Source: Datura wrightii
Taxonomy: Eukaryota > Streptophyta > Magnoliopsida > Solanales > Solanaceae
Direction of reading: 5' to 3'
Length of the DNA: 64,000 bases
NCBI GenBank assembly: GCA_035772735.1
Contig: JASDFA010000027.1
Span: forward strand, 33,400,001-33,464,000
Positions 48,356 through 59,457 of this stretch are shown piece by piece (the stretch's first letter is position 1; each line of letters begins with the position of its first letter). Below the pieces are notes generated by a model, which did no database searches, was not told the origin of the DNA, and saw nothing but the letters and a program-made list of their open reading frames with translations. A program made the position numbers and the translations under genes.

Positions 48356-48462
48356 AGCAAATGGTAATTCTGAAAACAAGATTGCTAATATGATTATAGC
48401 AGGATTTACAGGTCAACTTAAAGGTTGGTGGAATAATTATCTCACTGAAACCCAGAGAATGG
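48275..48462. repeat. Palindrome apex: 81-bp inverted repeat with 26-bp loop
   Basis: 48,275-48,355 and 48,382-48,462 are near-perfect inverted copies (for example CCACCAACC at 48,306 pairs with GGTTGGTGG ending at 48,431). The loop 48,356-48,381 reads as EPRV coat-protein sequence in the plus orientation, so it belongs to the right arm. This is the point where EPRV orientation flips. Confidence 0.9.
48382..48462 (+). pseudogene. EPRV coat-protein fragment (copy R, 5' part)
   Basis: Plus-strand EPRV sequence encoding IANMIIAGFTGQLKGWWN and the following residues up to TETQRM, with further in-frame virus-like residues upstream in the loop. It is cut off at 48,462-48,464 by the start of an LTR. 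It is the mirror of 48,275-48,355 and the only remnant of the coat-protein region in the right arm. Confidence 0.8.
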
Positions 48463-48464
48463 GG

Positions 48465-49916
48465 TGTGTAAGGGCCGACCAAGGCACAATATGGGGAAAA
48501 CTGGCATCCCATCTTCGTCCCCTGTGGGACGGCATGCCACTCCATAGAGCGACGTATCCTCGTCCTCTGGCGGACAAGTCGATACAGCTATTAACCCTGG
48601 GGCGGTCAGGGATGCTAGGTAATCCAACCCCAAGACAATACAGTGGTCTCAACTAGTAATACTATCTGCATATATCACATGCTGAAGCTAATAATTATAA
48701 TGTATCTGTGACTACTGTATGCTGAACTAGTGATAGCGATATGTATATACTTAATTCATGCTGAGACTGATAATAGTGTATATGTACAAATATAATCTTC
48801 TGCCGTACTGTACTGTATACTGAGTTTCTGTAATAACATGATTTACTATCCCTAACATGCTTCCTAAACTTCATTTTTAACCTATCATTCAACTTCTGAG
48901 ATGCCTTACGGGTATTACATTGTTTTACTAGGTTTCAACTGAATCCGATAATATCCTACATTTTGTATTACATCACATACTGGGCATGCTGTGCAGTTCC
49001 TAATACTTGTATTAGAATCTATATCGTGCTAGCAAGTTTCACGCTAAATATAACATGATGCTTCTAATATCGTACCAACATTCGTAATAAACATAACACA
49101 TGACTTCTGAACATTCTACTGGCCTTTATATTACTTTACTATACCAAGATTACTAACTTTCCCAAGGAAACTAGCTTTACATACCTTCGCTTCTGATTTC
49201 CCGACTAACTGGCGTAGCTTGGTCAGTTTTTCAGCTATTCCTCCCAACTGCATTCATATATATATCAATCAGTACTAAATACAACTTTATTCTGAGGAAC
49301 GACATTACTTTCGATATAATTATAGCCTAAACTTAGGCCTATCGAAAGACGGTCGAAAACTTGCTATTTTTCAGAAGTCCAGAAGGGAGAAATACTCACT
49401 TCACAGCTAGAAACACATAGACATTAGTTTAGAACAATTCTACTTACCTTAGCTCGGTAGCTCGATGATTCGTCGGCCGTATTTCACGAAACTAAATCCG
49501 TAGGGATGCTTTCTGCTGCTAAATACCTCGGTATCTGAGGTTAATTTGAGTTTGGACAATGTTTGGCAGCGTAATCGGACGAAATTATATTACCCCCTTC
49601 ATTCTTTTCTCTTCTCTGGTTTTTCCTCTCTGTTTCACTGGAAATTTATAAGTTTAAATGAATTAAAACCGAAGTGGGGCTTTATATACTTGGGCCTGGA
49701 CAAGGCCAACGTGTCACGGAGCCAACGCGGAGGCTCCACCTCCGTGACACGTTGCCATCGCGGAGGGGCTCTGCCTCGACTCCTTCCGCGATTGTTCGAC
49801 AGGTTTCTCGTCCGATCTTTTTCCCGGGCCTTTCTTTAGCACGTATGGCCTGCAAATACGCTTAACCAACGTGCGAGTAGGTCATCTAGGTGCTGGAAAT
49901 CCTACGGGGTACAACA
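48465..49916 (-). mobile_element. Solitary LTR of a gypsy-type retrotransposon inside EPRV copy R
   Basis: Read on the minus strand it begins TGTTGTACCCCGTAGG (49,916) and ends GGCCCTTACACA (48,465), giving TG...CA ends in the style of Solanaceae Ty3/gypsy LTRs. No gag-pol is attached. The flanks do not form a target duplication (TGGGG against GGAAT). It contains a 14-bp-stem hairpin at 49,708-49,753. Open frames within it (48,321-48,656 and 49,546-49,839) match no known protein. Confidence 0.65.
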
Positions 49917-49919
49917 GGA

Positions 49920-50833
49920 ATGTTATGCCATTCGGATTAAAAAATGCCCCATCAGAATTTCAAAAAATCATGAATGATATTTTTAATCCCTTTAACAATT
50001 TTATTATTGTTTATATAGATGATATTCTTGTATTCTCTAAAACTTTAGAGATGCATTTTAAACATCTTGATTTATTTAAGAAAATCATTATTCAAAATGG
50101 GTTGGTGATATCTAAACCAAAAATGCATATTTTCCAGACAAATGTCCGATTTTTGGGTCATAATATAGAAAAAGGAAAAATTATTCCTATTCATAGAAGT
50201 ATTGAATTTGCATCAAAATTCCCTGATGAGATTACTGATAAAACCTAGCTTCAAAGATTTCTAGGGAGCTTGAATTATATTTCACCTTTTATAAAGGATT
50301 TATCCAAAGATACAGCGATATTATATGATCGTCTAAAGAAAAACCCTAAAGCCTAGACTGCAAATCATACAAAAGCAGTAAAAGATATAAAGGCTAAGGT
50401 TAATAACCTACCATGCCTTACTTTGGCAAACCCAAATTGGGTGAAAATTGTAGAAACAGATGCCTCTGATATTGGCTATGGGGGAATTCTAAGACAAATC
50501 TCCCCAAATACGAAACAAGAATATCTTGTTCAATTCTATTCTGGAAAATGGACTAATAGTCAAAAAAATTATGCTACAATAGCTAAAGAGATTTTAGCGA
50601 TAGTAAAATGTGTATTGAAATTTCAAGGAGATTTATACAACCAAAAGTTTTTTGTAAAAACTGATTGCCAATCAGCAAGATATATCTTTAATAAAGATGT
50701 TAAACATGATGTTTCTAAGCAGATGTTTGCAAGGTGGCAAACTTTATTAGCTCCTTTTGATTTTGATATACAATATAAAAAGGGTACAGATAATAGTCTG
50801 TCTGATTTTCTCACTAGAGAATATATCAGCTAA
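49920..50833 (+). pseudogene. EPRV reverse transcriptase C-terminal half and RNase H (copy R)
   Basis: The sequence enters RT just before PFGLKNAPSEFQ and includes the catalytic YIDDILVF (50,012-50,035) and the FLGHNIEK block. A stop (TAG) at 50,246-50,248 and another near 50,356 interrupt the connection region, where copy L has sense codons. RNase H (VETDASDIGYGG to LTREYIS) is then open from 50,423 to 50,833 and is better preserved than in copy L. The RT fingers are absent, so no functional enzyme is possible. Confidence 0.85.
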
Positions 50834-50856
50834 TAGCTTTGTTTTTGTAACAGATT

Positions 50857-52281
50857 ATGCGGCCACAAGGTGGTTTTCCTTCCTCTAATAGAGGAAGAGG
50901 TAGAGGAAGAGGAGGAGCTCAAATAAGCAGAGATAATATTCTTGCTCAAATTGGAAATCAAAGGCTAATAGCCGCAAATATTACAACCACTTCTACTAGA
51001 GCAAGCGCTTCGACTGGAATATCTGGAGTAAGTGCAAACAACCAATTATACCAATAATTTCTGGATTTTATACAATCCCAGCAGCCACAAGGAGATGCTT
51101 CACCTTCATACTCTGCAGTAACAAACGAAGAAATTAGTGAAACTGCAGAAGTATATGAAAAAAATGAAAAAACAGAGGTAATATTCCTCATAGAACCAAG
51201 GGATTTGCAAGGGAAGGATGACCCTTGGCAAATAATGCAAAGATACTGTGATACAGCATCATATGTTGTCCCTACCTACAAATATCGTATGCACTATGAG
51301 AGCATACTCTCATCTATGGGGTCTGTTGAATTCCAACATTTTTACCCCGCCAATACTAGAAAAGTTTATAACTTTTCAAAATTCATTATAAAGAAGATTG
51401 TCACCCCAGAAGAATGGGGAATAAGCACAATGAAAGATAGAGAATATACTCACCAAGAACAACAGGTAAAAGTAAAGTTCAATTATTGGAATTATATTTA
51501 TGGCTTTAATAAAGCTCTATTATATGAGAATGCTAATAAGAAGCATTCATGGTTTATAAAAATCTGCTCTAATAATTTCAAGAACCAAATACCAAATTAG
51601 TTTGGAAAATGGTGGACTTTATATGGACCAAGTATCAACATTTTGCCAGAAGAGTTCAAGAGCTTATATGCTGAATGGGTGGATATTTCACCTAGATTAA
51701 TAAAGTTACAACAAGAAGATATATATTTTGAGGGAATATCCTCAATGTATTTCTTTATTGAATTTTCGATTCCGTGGATCATGAAATGGACAATTGAAGT
51801 TCAAAACACGGAAGAAGGATTTCCATGTCTAAAAAGAATTTTTTATACAAAATTCTGGAGTAAATTACTCCACTAGGATGCGGAAGGAAAAATTCCTGGA
51901 CAAGAGTTGATAGACTCTATAAAAAATTCCATTGAAACAGGGAAAAAACAATCTCAGATGATATCTGATAAGGAAGAAATAAGCCCCTTTAAACAAATTT
52001 TCAGAAAATTAAAAATGAAAAAGGGAGCTATTTCCAAAACAGAACTGATTACTTCATACATGCAAGAAGTTAAGAAGGATTTGGCAAAACAATTAGGGAT
52101 GGAATTTCCAGACAATATGTCCATAACCACTTCTTCAAATGAAGATGAAGAAAACTGTCTAGCAGGAGAATCCCAGAGTGTTCATAGCACTGAGGAGATG
52201 GACATAGAATCATTTCTCCAGCAATTCAAAAATCAGTCGGAAGAATCTTCCTCGTTAAGAGAAGGACAAATGAAAAAGTAA
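50857..52281 (+). pseudogene. EPRV ORF downstream of RNase H (copy R), function unassigned
   Basis: This is the mirror of 43,491-44,915 with the same Arg/Gly-rich start. It is broken by a stop at 51,055-51,057 (private to this copy), at 51,598-51,600 and near 51,875 (both shared with copy L). The final part, 51,907-52,281, is open and ends in an acidic Ser-rich tail. It begins 24 bp after the RNase H stop, as in copy L. Confidence 0.65.
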
Positions 52282-52390
52282 AAGAAGAAGAAGACAATGG
52301 AGAAAAGGACAATCAGCTTTTATAAAAGTTGAAAAAATCTGTAGCCTTTAATAAAGTATGAGGACCCCATGTCGGTCCAATTATTTAATA

Positions 52391-52529
52391 TGATGTAAGC
52401 AATGATGTATTTTATTTTGATTATTTCTTATTGATCCGCCTATATAAGGATCAACTTTGTTTAAGAGGAGGCAGGCTGGAGCCAACCCTGCTTTGTATTC
52501 TCTCTTGTAAATTTTCTTTCTGAAATAAA
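52391..52529 (+). promoter_or_regulatory. EPRV promoter (copy R): as-1-like element, TATA box and poly(A) signal
   Basis: TGATGTAAGCAATGATG (52,391-52,407) has two TGATG half-sites separated by 7 bp, the spacing of the caulimovirus as-1 element, whose half-sites are TGACG. TATATAAGG starts 33 bp downstream at 52,441 and AATAAA lies at 52,524-52,529. Pregenomic RNA would start near 52,470. Whether it is active in the plant cannot be told. Confidence 0.6.
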
Positions 52530-52952
52530 AAATTGTAAATTTCTCTACATCTGGAATTGGAGTCTACGTACAAGGTATTAATTTTCTTATCTTGAATATT
52601 TTATCTTTTAATATCGGATTAGCCTAAATGATAGGCTAAACACCTGTGTTGGACTGATAACACACTAGACATCAGTAATATGGAAATGATTGCTAAATTG
52701 AGAAAAGTTTCATTCCGGTGATTCCGAGGTCGAGTTTGAGGTTAAGTTACTGTAGCCCCGATAATGATAAAGTCTGTGCTTTGCACGGTAGCCCCTGCTG
52801 AGCCCGTGTTAGCCGTGTGGAAGACGTTGTTAGGGCGTTAAGGGGTGAGTTTAGGCTTTATCATTTTCTAAGTTGCAGCAACTTGTAAAAGGACCTCTAA
52901 ACTATAAAAGTTCCTACGGTTCCATCGAAGCGATCCTGTTTCGAAAATGGTA

Positions 52953-53071
52953 ACCAAAAAGTTTAAAATTTTAATTACTAAATGTCCATTAACTATTGAA
53001 CGATTATTTTACCTTTTATGTAAAAAAATATTTCTATCATATTTTTGTATAAAAATGTAATTTTATATATA

Positions 53072-53116
<45 letters not shown>

Positions 53117-55063
53117 GATACTAATTCAATATCGTTTAAAAGTTATGTTGTTCCTTAATTTACAAATTAGCAAAATTAAAGTAGACTTTCATTCTCTTCA
53201 TTACTCTCAAAAGATGAAAAATTTAACGAGTTACCTATAGTAAATAATAATATGTCTTTTTATTGCATATAATTATTTAGCACACACCACATTATTGTCT
53301 GTAGTAATAATAATATGTCCCTTCATTGTATATAATTATTTAACACGCATCACATTCATCTTAATAAATAGAATACGGAACTGAAATAGGCCCCAAAATT
53401 TAAATAGATACGAAAATAAGTAATTTTTTAATTTAATACCAAAATAGACTTAATAAACTAAATTAGTCATTATTTCTTTGAAATAATTAAAGTTGTTTTT
53501 AAAGGTTATTTGATCAAGATCATCACCAAATTGGTAATAATCTTACTCTTTTGCGCAATCACTTATTTTTAACTATTAAATAATATAGTCATACATATTA
53601 CATCAACAAAAATGTAATACAAATAGATCAATTATTTATATATTTAAATATATATTATTGCTTGCTTAGGACTCACGTGCAACAAATGTGTTCAGAACTA
53701 GTTTTATAAAAAGTGAGAATATTTTCTGATTGTTAAATAGGAATATCAAAAAGTGAGAATACAATATGCATTTTTAGGGGTGAGTATAGGTTGGTCCAAT
53801 CCGAATTTCAAATCAAAATTCGAATTTTTTTAGATAATTGAGTTGGATTTTTAGATTATGGATTGAATTTCGGATTTCATATTTAAATTTTATGAATTTT
53901 GAATTGGATATCGGATCTAGTATTATTGATTTTTCAATATCCGAAAATTCAAAATTTGTATACCTTATATTTAACCCTACTCAATTACTCATCATATATG
54001 TCCAATACTGATAAGTCTAATTTTTAAGATTCAATATATTAATACCTACTGCTCATCACAATATTAAATCAATGAAAGTTTTTATTAAATCAAATATAAA
54101 AATGTAAAATGTTTCATGAGCAAGTAAAGTTTAATACACAGCATAGGTGGTAGAGTCACCTCAATTCTTGTTAATTATAGAGAATTATAATTTCAAAGAG
54201 CAAACTATTAGGTGGATTAAGGTTGCTAATTGTTATGGTCTACGTAAAAAGCTCAAAAGTCAAAATTGAAAATCAAAAAATCCAAAAAATCCAAACTGAT
54301 TAATCTGAAATCGAACATAAAAAATCAAATTCAATCCGAATTTATTTGGATTGAATTAGAATTGTACTTTTTTTAATTCGATAACCGAATATTCAAACCG
54401 AAATTCTCATATCCCATCTGATGATCCAAACGCCCACATCTATGCATTTTGAAGTTAAAATTCAAAATCCCCCAGATAACTGTCTTAAATATCTTAATAG
54501 AGTTTTCTAATTATATTTAACTTTTAAACAAATATTAAACCTAAACATGACTGACTAACTAATTAAATCTTGATGCAGTAAATATGTTCAAAAGTGCTTA
54601 TCAACATTTTTTCGTCAAACATACAATTTGCTTATTATTATTTTAATATTTTTATTTAAATATGTAATAATTTATTTATAAAATCAGATAACATCTGAAA
54701 GTATTCGAAGCTTATCATCTATTTTTAATGAAAAAAATTTATACCAACTAACATTATATACACAATGCACCTGATTAAAATATTTCTAACTTTAAAGTTG
54801 AATTATAATTTTACCTCAATAAATATCTAATTAGTTAAATATTAAATAGTATTTTTTAATTACCTGAAGGTTGAATTACACGTTCCGGAGCGGTAATACA
54901 TTTTGGACTGCATTTAATCAAATTCTAATTAAATATTTAATTTAATATCTAATTTAATAATAGTATGTACATTACATAAAAAGTGAGTAAATAAGAAGTG
55001 CAGCGCCCGTATTTTAATGTTCCATATTGACTTCACCCTAAACGTATGCATTTTATTGCATTA
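52953..55063. other. AT-rich DNA between EPRV and Helitron (right arm), no gene seen
   Basis: This is the inverted copy of 40,657-42,820. It lacks 64 bp found there near 42,061-42,125 and has a longer TA run (about 53,061-53,112). No coding sequence is supported. Confidence 0.55.
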
Positions 55064-57189
55064 TTAGTAAAGTTGTTCGCGCTTGTGCGTGCTTTAAAGC
55101 TCCTGTTGAATGTATGAACTGCTTCTATTATTTATATAAAAATTAAAATTATAAATATTTTAAAATTTCAATTTTAAAAAATATATATTTCAATTTTAAT
55201 ATTTCTTTATTAACATTATTTTTTATTTCACTAACTCTTCATCGATTGAGATTGGCTCCTAAAAATTATATTAATAAAAAAAAAATATATTCTTTAAATT
55301 AGCACCATATAGTATCATTAATTATTTTTATGTTGTATCATAATTTTATATTGTTTTATTTTCTATAACAGTAACATTTCATATCAATAGAAAAATTGTA
55401 TGAACAATTATTTATAACTTATGTTAAAATAATAGAAGTTATTTTTTGTTGTTGTATATTTTATATTTTTATGAATGTTGTTTAAGTATTTATATTTATT
55501 TTCGAGTTTTATTTTTGATAAATTATCTATTCATTAGTGTCTGAACTTATTTTATCATTTAAGGTATTTAATTAGGTAATCAAGTTATTCATGTATTTAG
55601 CTTAAGGCTTTTGTTCATCGAAAAAATGATAATATATACTACATATAAACATTGAATATGAAAAAATATAATTTTTATTGTTGATAAGTCAAAGTAATAA
55701 ATTTACAGGACAAAAGGAGAAATTAAAAAATAATAAAATAATATTTTTTAGAGAAAAATAGATTGATTTAAATCATATAGTTTTAGCTCTGAACCTCTCA
55801 ATAAGAGCATTGACCTAAAAATAAAAATATACTAAGAGATCAAAATTCAAAAGAGTTACTAATCCTTTAAATAAAAGGTAAAGATTTAGAATGAAAAATT
55901 AGAGTAGTAATAATTGAGACTCGAAGAATCATTTCTCCACATTAATAAATATAATAGAAAATTGAAATAGTAAATAAATTATCAATAACGAATATTATAG
56001 TTTAAATAGTAATAATTGAATTTATTTACAAACACATAAATAGAAAATAGGAAGAAGAAGATTTATTTTAACATATGTAGCGTCAATATAAAAATATACT
56101 CAAGCATAATTCAAATACTAAATAAGTATATATTTTGAAATTTTTATAAAGTTAACACTGTATGAAGTTATAAATATTCGAATAAAAAACATTCATGTTC
56201 ACACTGCATATAACACCTCCTTTTCGAATAATATACCAATTATAAACAATGAGAAAATGATACTCACTTTCAAACCCGAACTTTCTTTCAAACCATCTTT
56301 TCTTCCTGGTGGAAGGTGCCTTAATTCGTATACTGTAAAAATTTAAGAACCAAGAATCTATAAGTATTCATGTTTTTACCTTTTGAAATTCTCAACACAT
56401 ATTGATGAAAACAAATTGATTGCATCAATTGCTACAAATTTAATTGCTAGCCTTATTATCTTTGCAACTATTTCATTACTAAAATTATTCTTGGTTGTTT
56501 TAATTGCATCATTATAAATATAAATAATAAAGAAAGAGAAATTATTTTTTTTGTGAAAATTTTAGGTTAAAAAATGAGAGACAAATTTAAAATTCTGAAA
56601 ATAAAGATAAATAATGATACTGGCCAATGAGACATGCCACAAATCTAATAGCAATGTCCCTAAAAACTTGAAGATATTTGTAACACAATCAGTAAATATT
56701 GGTAATAAATTTGTTATCAAAGTTGTTGATTTAACAGGGTAGCTAAATCAACCGTCTACGCCTTGAATAATTCATCCAATACTTGTTTCCTCTTACCATC
56801 ACAAGTTTCAGATACCTCCAACCACCAAGGATAACCATCAAGGATGAGAATGAATCCCTAGCTTTTTGCTTCTATTAGAACCTGAACTCTACTCTTCATA
56901 TGGCCTATCCAAGTCCCATTGATTGCCAGAACACACAAGAAAATAATTCTAGTACATGGTGGCTGAAATGGCTTATAGGAAAACCAATTATCCTAGCAAA
57001 TATTTCAAAACAAAGAAAGTAAGCTTTATAACTCTTGACTCATAAGTCAAGAGTTCATAACAAAACAATTAAGGATCAAAGGAGACAATCCATTGCCTTC
57101 AAAATTATATTATGTCAAATAGATAAATTCAGAAAATTTAACTCAATTCAACATGTAAATTACTGGTCTAGAAAAGTACTGTTCCATCT

Positions 57190-57425
57190 CTAAAATACAT
57201 TAAAAATATAATGACAGTCATTTGTTATCAAAGTTATCAACGACATAAAAGCAACGGTTTCCGGAAGCTGAGAGATATAACATGTAAGCTGGCCACTGGG
57301 TGAAGGTGACGAAGATGTTGATGGGGGCGAACCATAGTGATTTAACATCACCGTCGTACGTGGCGGCAGAGAAGATAACGCCGGCACGAAGAACGATTAC
57401 ACCATTGGAGTTGTGACTGGAGGGT
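57190..57425 (-). pseudogene. Exon-like fragment, possibly PILS-related (right-arm copy)
   Basis: This is the inverted counterpart of 38,290-38,518, with a handful of substitutions. The same L-W-F-x-P-x-N-I pattern is readable, with the same uncertainty about identity. Confidence 0.25.
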
Positions 57426-57941
57426 CTTCTCTAATTCCATCTCTTTCACACTTACATCATTGTTAAGCATAAGGCCTTCCGGATGTAATAGAGAAGCATT
57501 CTCCTCAATGATCATTTAACTTTGATTTTGGAAAATGATCTAAATTTTTGTAACTCCATATAATAAATAAAGACTGGATGCAAGAATTGCTTGAAAGTTA
57601 CTCATAGAAAAATATCTATAAAGCAATTATGGAATACATGAGATAAGGACAAGATATTTGATTTAAAGATCGGAGAAACGACATGTCCATGCTCATCACA
57701 GAGAAATTGACATCAGTGCGAAAGAGTTCACGCTGGTCAAAAGAAAATTCCACTTTACATTTTCGAATGTTCAAAGCAAAGCCACAAGACATATAAGAAA
57801 ACAGAAGATTAGGTGAATGATGGCAATCAAACTTGTCAAACCATTCATCTTTATGATAAACTCAGTACATAAAAGCAAGGAATAATAATCTTACAAAATT
57901 AATTTTTAAAGACTCAGTAAAGCAACTAACACGATTATTCA

Positions 57942-58411
57942 TCAAACAAAATACTTAACCATCTGAATTTCTTTCTTCTTAAAACCACATTTCTCATAGA
58001 AAGGTCTATTCTCTTCAGTGCAATTACGAATTACCTTAATACACCCCATTGAATGAGCATGATCAGCAAGATATTCAAAAATTATCTTACCTGATTGCAT
58101 CCCACAAGCACTCGAATCAACCACAACATCCTCAATATGTCCAGCTTTACCGCAATTCCTCACAAACTTCTTCTCGAGAAACACACTTTCGATTGCAACA
58201 ATCTTCCCTGATCGTACATCTTCGATCACTAAATACTATGGTCATCGACGTATTTCGTGATTTCTCCAAATCTCTCCTTAAATTTTTCATCTGAGACAGA
58301 ATCACAGACAGTCAATTGTCTCAGCAATTCAATGAAATTCTTTTTTTTGTCTGAAATCTCCAGCTTGCAAATATGAAACGCATTTTCAATAGAATTTTCA
58401 CTCTGCATCAT
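57942..58411 (-). pseudogene. GNA1: Glucosamine-6-phosphate N-acetyltransferase, frameshifted copy (right arm)
   Basis: It is the same pseudogene as at 37,297-37,766 and carries the identical break: the first frame stops right after DDHSI at 58,229-58,231 and the second frame (VIEDVRSGK to YFV) runs to 57,942. The shared frameshift shows that the gene copy was already broken before the palindrome formed. Upstream, a continuous open frame extends to 58,705 here because of a one-base difference in the run of T/A near 58,533, but that stretch looks like untranslated leader. Confidence 0.88.
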
Positions 58412-59457
58412 TGCCTTCAAACACTGAGAGAGAAAATAATGAAAACGAAGAAGAAGATCTGTATGTAGGATGCAATTGCAAATCAAAATCAAATAGTTTC
58501 TTAGAAATTTGGATTTTTTCAGGCCAGATCCAAAAAAAAAAAAAAGATCTCTTTCATACAGTGGTAAGAGGTAGTTCACAGTGGTAAGAGATCGTTTTTT
58601 GCACGGGCTGTGCCGCAGAGCGAAGAGGAAGAAAAGAAGAAGGTGTGGAAAAAAGAGTTTAGAAAGAGAAGGAGCCCTAAGTAGAAGAAACGGTTTTCTA
58701 TCCAAAGTGACTGTTCAATTTTTCTAGCATATTTTCTCTTTTTAAAATCATTTTAAAATGATAAAAAGGCCCAAAAAAACTACAACAAAAAAAAAAGATA
58801 AATTCAATTCTAGGCTTTAGAGAGTGTCACATCAGCAGGCATATATCTTTCCTTTATATATATATGTTGATGATTGTAAATTAATTATCTACATTTTTAT
58901 TCTTTTTTAATAGCAATGTAAATTATTTCTATTTTACAGATTCCCATATATTAATTTTTTCCCACAATCTTTTCATATTCTTCACTACTCTATAGGATGT
59001 CTTTGTCTCATTATCTTATTTATCTTCTTTTTACCTTAAATATACTACTAGTGAATATGATTCGTGATTCGCGCGATTACAAAGAAAAATATATTATTAA
59101 ATAGTGGAGTATTTTTTATAAAGTGAAGAATTCTTATTTTTCATAAGATTTTCTATTACGTACAAAGAGTGATAAGTAATGATAATTTTTTCTGTTGATG
59201 ATAAAAATTGATTGATAATCAATTATACAATCTAATCAAAAAAATACAATTTGTAGAGTATGATTTTAAAATAGCATATACGACAAAAACTTCTAAAGAT
59301 GTTATATATATGAACTTCGAATTTATGTCTAATCTATTTTACTTGATAATGACTCTCTAGTAATCATTTTCATATTGCATTACAAATATTCATTCCAAAA
59401 GTAAAACTTTCTTATAGCAATTAAAAAATATAAATAGTAAAGTTACTTAATTTTCTA

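Larger units (their letters stand above)
49917..52952 (+). mobile_element. Endogenous pararetrovirus copy R, 3' portion
   Basis: This runs from the middle of RT through RNase H, the downstream ORF, promoter and leader to TGGTA at 52,948-52,952. It mirrors 42,821-45,855. Private stops (50,246-50,248, about 50,356 and 51,055-51,057) show it has decayed independently since the duplication. The upstream part from coat protein to mid RT is missing. Confidence 0.88.
55064..58870 (-). mobile_element. Helitron-like element H7, inverted copy (right arm)
   Basis: This is the mirror of 36,838-40,656 with the same ends (CTAA read at 55,067-55,064 and TC read at 58,870-58,869). Its cargo is the same, including the GNA1 pseudogene. 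It duplicated with the palindrome, not by transposition, because the flanks are duplicated too. Confidence 0.6.
48356..59457 (-). repeat. Right arm of the large palindrome
   Basis: This is the inverted copy of the left arm. It lacks the counterpart of 45,856-48,274 and has a 1.45-kb LTR there instead. It also lacks about 64 bp found in the left arm near 42,061-42,125. It ends at 59,457, where the sequence switches from the H6 tail to EPRV. Confidence 0.9.

Noticed and set aside
36251..59457. Idea that the palindrome is a pure assembly artefact
   Set aside because: Scattered differences, private stops, a 64-bp indel and an LTR present in one arm only argue for two real copies. It is still not excluded without long reads.
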